Shown here: positions 41,066 to 44,761 of the stretch, piece by piece
Position numbering within the stretch: the stretch's first letter is position 1
How the letters are laid out: every line of letters starts with the position of its first letter
NCBI GenBank assembly: GCA_944389865.1
Contig: CALXNX010000014.1
Span: 1 to 44,761, forward strand
Length of the DNA: 44,761 bases
Direction: 5' to 3'
Source: an uncultured Succinivibrionaceae bacterium
Lineage (GTDB): Bacteria; Pseudomonadota; Gammaproteobacteria; Enterobacterales; Succinivibrionaceae
Position numbers and translations under genes: made by a program
Notes under the pieces: generated by a model
What the model saw: the letters and a program-made list of their open reading frames with translations, nothing else
The model's database searches: none
Told to the model about the DNA's origin: nothing

Positions 41066-42016
41066 ATGATTACCGCATGTCAGTTAAACGATGATGATGT
41101 CCTGACCTTGACGCATTTAAGCGCCGGGCAGGCCCTGCCTTCAGACGTAATTTGGCTCGACGTCAATCAGCCGGATGATGAAGAGCGCGCGTGGCTGGAA
41201 AAACTCTACGTTGAGGACGTCCCGGAAGAGGACGAGATGGACGACATCGAGTCCTCGTCGCGTTTTCGCGTCGGTCCTGACGGCGTGCACATTCTCTCGC
41301 TGTTCCCGCAGCGTCTGGCCAATGAGACCCGCGGCGTCAATATGTCCTTTACCATGCGCAAGAACCTTTTGATTTCTTTCCGCGAAGAGGACGTCTCGAT
41401 TGTGCGCCTGCTGCGCTACTACATCAGAAGCAATAAGGCCGATATCCGCTCAGCTTTGGATGTGCTGCTTTTACTGCAGGATTTAAAGGTCGATCAGCTG
41501 TCCGACTTAATCGAGGACGCCTACAGTACCTTGGATGAAACGGCCGATCAGATTATCTCCGATGAACAGATGGAGCCCACCCTGCGCGAGCTGGTTAAGC
41601 AGGAGGAATTAAACGGTCAGATCCTGCAGGCCCTCTACGATACCCGCCGCGCCCTGCGCTTTATTAAAAAGAGCTTTGAAACCACTTTAGATGATAGGCA
41701 GAACCGCAGCATCGACGAGATCCTCAACGATATTGAGTCCATTCTGCCGCATACCCAGTTTTTGGCCGCTAAGATCAACTTCCAGTTAGGCGCGTCCATG
41801 GGCTACACCAACCACAAGCAGAATAAGATCATCAAGATCTTCTCGGTGGCGGCGGTAGTCTTCATGCCGCCCACCTGGATCGCCTCTATTTACGGCATGA
41901 ATTTCTCCTTTATGCCTGAACTGGACTGGCGCTTCGGCTATCCGCTCTCCATCGGCATGATGTTTTTCTCCGCCCTGTGCACCTACCTCTTCTTCCGCAG
42001 GAAGGGCTGGCTCTAA
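41066..42016 (+). CDS. corA: Magnesium/cobalt transport protein CorA
   Basis: Pentameric Mg2+ channel of the inner membrane; 316 aa, as in E. coli. The N-terminal cytoplasmic domain is acidic (PEEDEMDDIESSS). Two C-terminal membrane segments flank the pore signature YGMNF followed by MPELDW. The last residues RRKGWL are basic, as usual. GGGAGAG is 5 nt upstream of the ATG. It is convergent with a Nudix gene, with only 4 bp between the stops. Confidence 0.95.
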   Translation: MITACQLNDDDVLTLTHLSAGQALPSDVIWLDVNQPDDEERAWLEKLYVEDVPEEDEMDDIESSSRFRVGPDGVHILSLFPQRLANETRGVNMSFTMRKNLLISFREEDVSIVRLLRYYIRSNKADIRSALDVLLLLQDLKVDQLSDLIEDAYSTLDETADQIISDEQMEPTLRELVKQEELNGQILQALYDTRRALRFIKKSFETTLDDRQNRSIDEILNDIESILPHTQFLAAKINFQLGASMGYTNHKQNKIIKIFSVAAVVFMPPTWIASIYGMNFSFMPELDWRFGYPLSIGMMFFSALCTYLFFRRKGWL

Positions 42017-42020
42017 AGCA

Positions 42021-42548
42021 TCAGAGTACACCCTGCTCACGGGCGCGGCGCAGGATCTCCTCAAAGGCGGTAACGCTGTCCACCGCAAAATTAGGCGCCA
42101 TGGCGCGCATCTCCTCCGGGGTTAGATACATGATCCCTGATACCTCGGAGCTCTGGCACACCGTCAGCACATCTCCAGCGGCAATAAAGAGATACCCGAA
42201 TAAGAAGAATTTAGGATCATTCCTGGGGTAATCAATGCGCTGCGTACCCAGGAAATGGAAATCCACCCGCGCGCCTTCCGCCTCAATCCCCACTTCCTCA
42301 AAGAGCTCCCGGAGAGCGCTTTCCAGCGGATCCTCACCTGCCTGCACCACTCCCCCGATGCAGGCATCAAGCCTGCCCGGCGCATAATCCTTAGAGAGGG
42401 TGCGCACCTCGACTAAAAAACGGCCTTCGCGATTTCTAAAGGCAATATAGGAGGCCCGATGCGGCAGGTGCTCGCGGCGCATCTGACTGCGAGGAGCGCT
42501 TCCTACCACCTCATTGTCCGCATTAATAATGGCAACCTGTTCTTCCAT
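42021..42548 (-). CDS. YfcD-like Nudix hydrolase
   Basis: A 175-aa Nudix protein. The Nudix box is GGVVQAGEDPLESALRELFEEVGI at about residues 66-88, with the key REL-EE-G pattern intact. The flanks (IINADNEVVGSAPRSQMRREHLPHRASYI; YLTPEEM near the C-terminus) match E. coli YfcD and the isopentenyl-diphosphate-isomerase-like Nudix subgroup. Substrate is unknown. The ATG follows AAGGAC. Convergent with corA. Confidence 0.85.
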   Translation of the reverse strand: MEEQVAIINADNEVVGSAPRSQMRREHLPHRASYIAFRNREGRFLVEVRTLSKDYAPGRLDACIGGVVQAGEDPLESALRELFEEVGIEAEGARVDFHFLGTQRIDYPRNDPKFFLFGYLFIAAGDVLTVCQSSEVSGIMYLTPEEMRAMAPNFAVDSVTAFEEILRRAREQGVL

Positions 42549-42752
42549 TCTTCTGTCCTTATCTCATGCCCCCTGCAGGGCGCTGCAACGGAAAATGATC
42601 TTAGCAGACCGGCTGCCCGGCGCTGTCATCTGTTTCAGGATTAATCAGAACCTGCAAAGATGAGTACGTCTCTGCAGCCGCGCGGTTTTCCATCTTATCT
42701 CTGGAAAAACTGCCTGCTCCCATGCTGGGGCTGGGAAGCTTAACTGCAGGCG

Positions 42753-42772
42753 CCATGCGGCTCACCGCATGG
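42753..42772. repeat. Hairpin in the gap before the mosaic region
   Basis: CCATGCGG-CTCA-CCGCATGG, an 8-bp perfect stem without a T tail on either side. The gap 42549-42846 (298 bp) holds this hairpin, the terminator at 42797-42818 and no gene I can support. Confidence 0.4.
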
Positions 42773-42796
42773 TCAGCTTAAATTTTAGATAAGAAA

Positions 42797-42818
42797 AAGG
42801 CCTGCCGCAGCAGGCCTT
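42797..42818 (-). terminator. Rho-independent terminator of the sugar-porter fragment
   Basis: AAGGCCTGC and GCAGGCCTT form a perfect 9-bp stem with a CGCA loop. On the minus strand it is followed by TTTCTTATC. It lies about 29 nt past the stop at 42847. Confidence 0.82.
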
Positions 42819-42846
42819 AGCGAGGGTTAATCTTAAGCTGTGCTGC

Positions 42847-43335
42847 TTATTCCTTGACCATGCGCTTTTCGAGCTCCTCAAGGCTCACGCCCTTGGTCTC
42901 AGGCACATTCCTGTAGATGAAGATAAAGCCTAAAGCGCAGATGATGCAGTACAGGCCGAAGGATCCCGAAGCGCCTAAGCCGGCGTTGAGCAGCGGGAAA
43001 GTATATGTCAGCAGGAAGCAGGCAAACCACAGTGCAAAAGTGCCGATGGACACGGCCATGCCGCGGATGCGGTTGGGGAAGATTTCCGACAGCAGCACCC
43101 AGGTCACCGGGGCTAAGGTCACGGCGTAGATGGCGATGGCGGCCAGCACCAGTAGCAGCACCGGCAGACCTAAAACTCCCATGGCGTAGGCGATGGTCAT
43201 GCACAGATAGATGCAGGACAGGCCGGCAGCGCCGATCAGCATCAGACGGCGGCGCCCGACTTTATCGACTAAAGGCAGCGCCGCGATGGTCGCAAGGAAG
43301 TTGATGGCGCCGGTAGCCACGATGGACTTTAACAT
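42847..43335 (-). pseudogene. MFS sugar-porter C-terminal fragment
   Basis: The last 162 residues of a sugar-porter MFS carrier. The fragment begins abruptly in TM8 (SIVATGAINFLATIAALPLVDKVGRRR) and runs through PVTWVLLSEIFPNRIRG to the final PETKG motif and a charged C-terminus. A full carrier has about 460 residues, so about two thirds is missing. It is in frame with an unrelated fragment upstream (43336-43554), giving one chimeric open frame from a GTG at 43545. It is not likely to work as a transporter. It has an intact terminator. Confidence 0.75.
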
Positions 43336-43554
43336 GTGCGCGCGCTTTAAGGAATTTTCTGCGTACATCAGCGCCTTTGCGTAATCGGCACGGGCCAGAG
43401 CGATATTGCCTAAAGCCACATTGCAGCGGTAATCGAGCGGATCGAGAGCTAAACCGCGGGCGTAGTAGTCAGCGCTGTTCCGGGTGGCATGATGGTACTG
43501 CTCTAAGTGCTGCCCGATGAAATAAGCCTCGTCGGTCGACTGCACTTCCTGCGG
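43336..43554 (-). pseudogene. DUF5107/TPR protein fragment
   Basis: About 72 residues fused in frame ahead of the MFS fragment. FIGQHLEQYHHATRN, then DYYARGLALDPLDYRCNVALGNIALARADYAKALMYAENSLKRA, is a tetratricopeptide segment typical of large DUF5107 proteins found in carbohydrate gene clusters (from memory). A TGA lies in frame at 43555-43557, so neither the N- nor the C-terminus of the original protein is present. It starts almost exactly where the ROK fragment on the other strand begins. Confidence 0.6.
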
Positions 43555-44408
43555 TCAGCCGGCTGGTCAAAGGTCTGTGCGCCGATGGACTGACGCGTCT
43601 GCGCGAAGAGCCCGCCTCAGGGCGCGGCAAGAACGCGGGCCTGGTGGAACTTACCGCCACGGACGAGGCCATTGTGTGCCTTGATATCCGCCCGACCGAG
43701 ATCTGCGCCCTGCTCTCCGATCATTACGGCGAGCCGTTAACTGAGCTGCAGCGCTGCCCGCTGGCTCTGACCACTCCGCAGACCCTCATCTACGACGTCT
43801 TGGCCGCCATCCAGTCCTGCCTGAGCGCGGCTGCCGCCCGCGGCCTTAAAGTCGGAGCCTGCGCTGTCGCCTGTCACGGTCAGGTCGATGCGGTCAACGG
43901 CGTCTCCATGGTGATGCCGCAGGCCCCATGGCATGCGCCGGTGCATCTTAAGTATCTGCTGGAGCAGAAGCTGCAGCTGCGCGTAGAGGTGGATAACGAC
44001 TGCGTGATGCGCGCCTTAGCGTAGAAATGGGCGCTGTTAAACAAGACCGCCGACTGTCAGGATTTCTGCGTCATCAACGCCGATTACGGCATCGGCTCGT
44101 CCTTTCTAATTAATCAGGAGATTTACCGCGGTCAGCTCTACGGCAGCGGGCAGATCGGGCACACCATTGGCGATCCCCACGGCAGGCTGTGCTCCTGCGG
44201 CCGCGTCGGGTGCCTAGAGACCGTTGCCTCCAAGGGCGCAATGCTGCAGACGGTCAATGAATATCTGCGCGCAGTCTGCGGGCGCGAGACGGTGGATTTT
44301 GACGGCCTCTCTGCCCTCTATCAAGGAGGCGATCCGGCGGTGGTGCCCTTAATCAATCAGGCGGCGGTGTATTTGGGCCGCTCCATTTACAACTTTTTAA
44401 CAGTATGA
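43548..44408 (+). pseudogene. ROK-family regulator fragment (NagC/Mlc type)
   Basis: The frame opens inside the winged-helix domain (PAVSRLVKGLCADGL) without its N-terminal half and continues to about 44408. It contains the ROK domain features CHGQVDAVNGV, VDNDCVMRALA, the DYGIGSSFL glycine loop, GQIGHTIGDPHGRLCSCGRVGCLETVAS (zinc-binding CxCGxxGCLE) and YLGRSIYNFL. An in-frame TAG at 44022-44024 splits it. The C-terminus is cut by the hairpin element at 44395. It was a sugar-responsive transcription factor; it is now a remnant, or the breaks are assembly errors. Confidence 0.75.
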
Positions 44409-44465
44409 TGCCATTCATCCCCACCCTGGAAGAGGATGGGGACTTTTGGCATCATACTGTTAAAA
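44395..44465. mobile_element. 71-nt hairpin element with 19-bp arms
   Basis: TTTTAACAGTATGATGCCA (44395-44413) and its exact reverse complement (44447-44465) enclose a 33-nt centre that itself can pair TCCCCA with TGGGGA. It interrupts the ROK frame right after YNFL. Size, perfect arms and position inside a gene suggest a small palindromic or MITE-like insertion. No second copy is in this window. TCATACTG is repeated directly at its right edge. Confidence 0.5.
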
Positions 44466-44761
44466 CTGTCATACTGCGGCCGCGATATTCTGTAGTGCTG
44501 TACAGAAGATGAGGCCTTGGAGAACGCTGATCGCTGCGGCTGTTTTCCCCTGCTGCCTATAGCCACCCCTGTGCAGGACAATGCCTATACCCTGCACGTG
44601 GAAAGGGTGCAGCTGCCGCTGACCTCGCCCGTCGGCAGTGAATATCTGCACGGTCCGGGCTGGCGCAGCCCGTGGAAAATCTTACGATACCCCCTAAAAC
44701 CTCAGATCCCTATAGTATTTCCTCTTCCTGCTATGCGGCCTCAGCCGGCGAGAAGTCCTTC
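44466..44761 (+). other. Unassigned sequence at window end
   Basis: About 296 bp with no gene I can identify. A plus-strand frame stays open from about 44496 to the window end (LLPIATPVQDNAY, PLTSPVGSEYLHGPGW) but has no start and no family I recognise. It may be the decayed C-terminus of the ROK gene or another fragment. Confidence 0.3.

Noticed and set aside
44387-44581. Minus-strand 64-aa frame over the hairpin element
   Set aside because: Covers the palindrome and has no family features; more likely chance.

Overview
The window is a 44.8 kb piece of a GC-rich gammaproteobacterial chromosome. Gene content and order (nudF-cpdA-yqiA-qseBC-parE, pst-pho operon, ycgL/minCDE, SstT, CorA, HldE, TolC) point to a gammaproteobacterium. 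A class I type dihydroorotase, a perfect FNR-like site, glycogen phosphorylase and heavy use of the TTA leucine codon would fit an anaerobic gut or rumen lineage such as Succinivibrionaceae. That family placement is an inference, not a measurement. No phage, complete IS, CRISPR array or rRNA was seen.

Layout. (1) 1-275: three tRNA-Ala genes, two of them identical tandem copies. (2) 332-5228: tolC with a possible operator, a convergent sugar-porter MFS gene, and hldE translationally linked to an exported rhodanese. (3) 5278-8433: a large PLD-nuclease/SF2-helicase protein resembling SauUSI-type type IV restriction enzymes. (4) 8571-19091, minus strand: glgP, flhB, parE, qseC, qseB, yqiA, cpdA, nudF. 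This is a rearranged version of the E. coli qseBC-parE-yqiA-cpdA-nudF neighbourhood. (5) 19213-20553: pyrC (class I type), reading away from nudF out of one compact symmetrical promoter region. (6) 20683-29274: a phosphate-starvation block, with phoA (predicted lipoprotein) divergent from pstS-pstC-pstA-pstB-phoU-phoB-phoR. (7) 29299-32035: ycgL and minCDE, with an unusual MinC linker and a 68-residue charged N-terminal extension on MinD. (8) 32089-32259: tRNA-Leu(UAA) with its own promoter and terminator. (9) 32359-34684: a broken GGDEF/EAL gene, followed by an unrecognised gene, sstT and a FlrB/FleS-type flagellar sensor kinase. (10) 38307-42548: a PiT-family phosphate transporter with a PhoU-like tail, then corA and a YfcD-like Nudix gene. 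(11) 42797-44761: a mosaic of truncated sugar-use genes (MFS C-terminus, DUF5107/TPR fragment, ROK regulator with a stop codon) and a 71-nt hairpin element. This is either genome decay or a chimeric contig end.

How the parts work together. The strongest theme is phosphate. PstSCAB, PhoU, PhoB, PhoR, PhoA and the distant PiT transporter are joined by one shared DNA signature: direct repeats of TTTACA at 11-bp spacing about 70-100 bp upstream of phoA, pstS and the PiT gene. This differs from the classical enterobacterial CTGTCAT PHO box and looks more like the Bacillus PhoP site. It is the best candidate in the window for undescribed biology. Other leads are the SauUSI-like restriction candidate, the tailed MinD and PhoR proteins, and the hairpin element at the right end.
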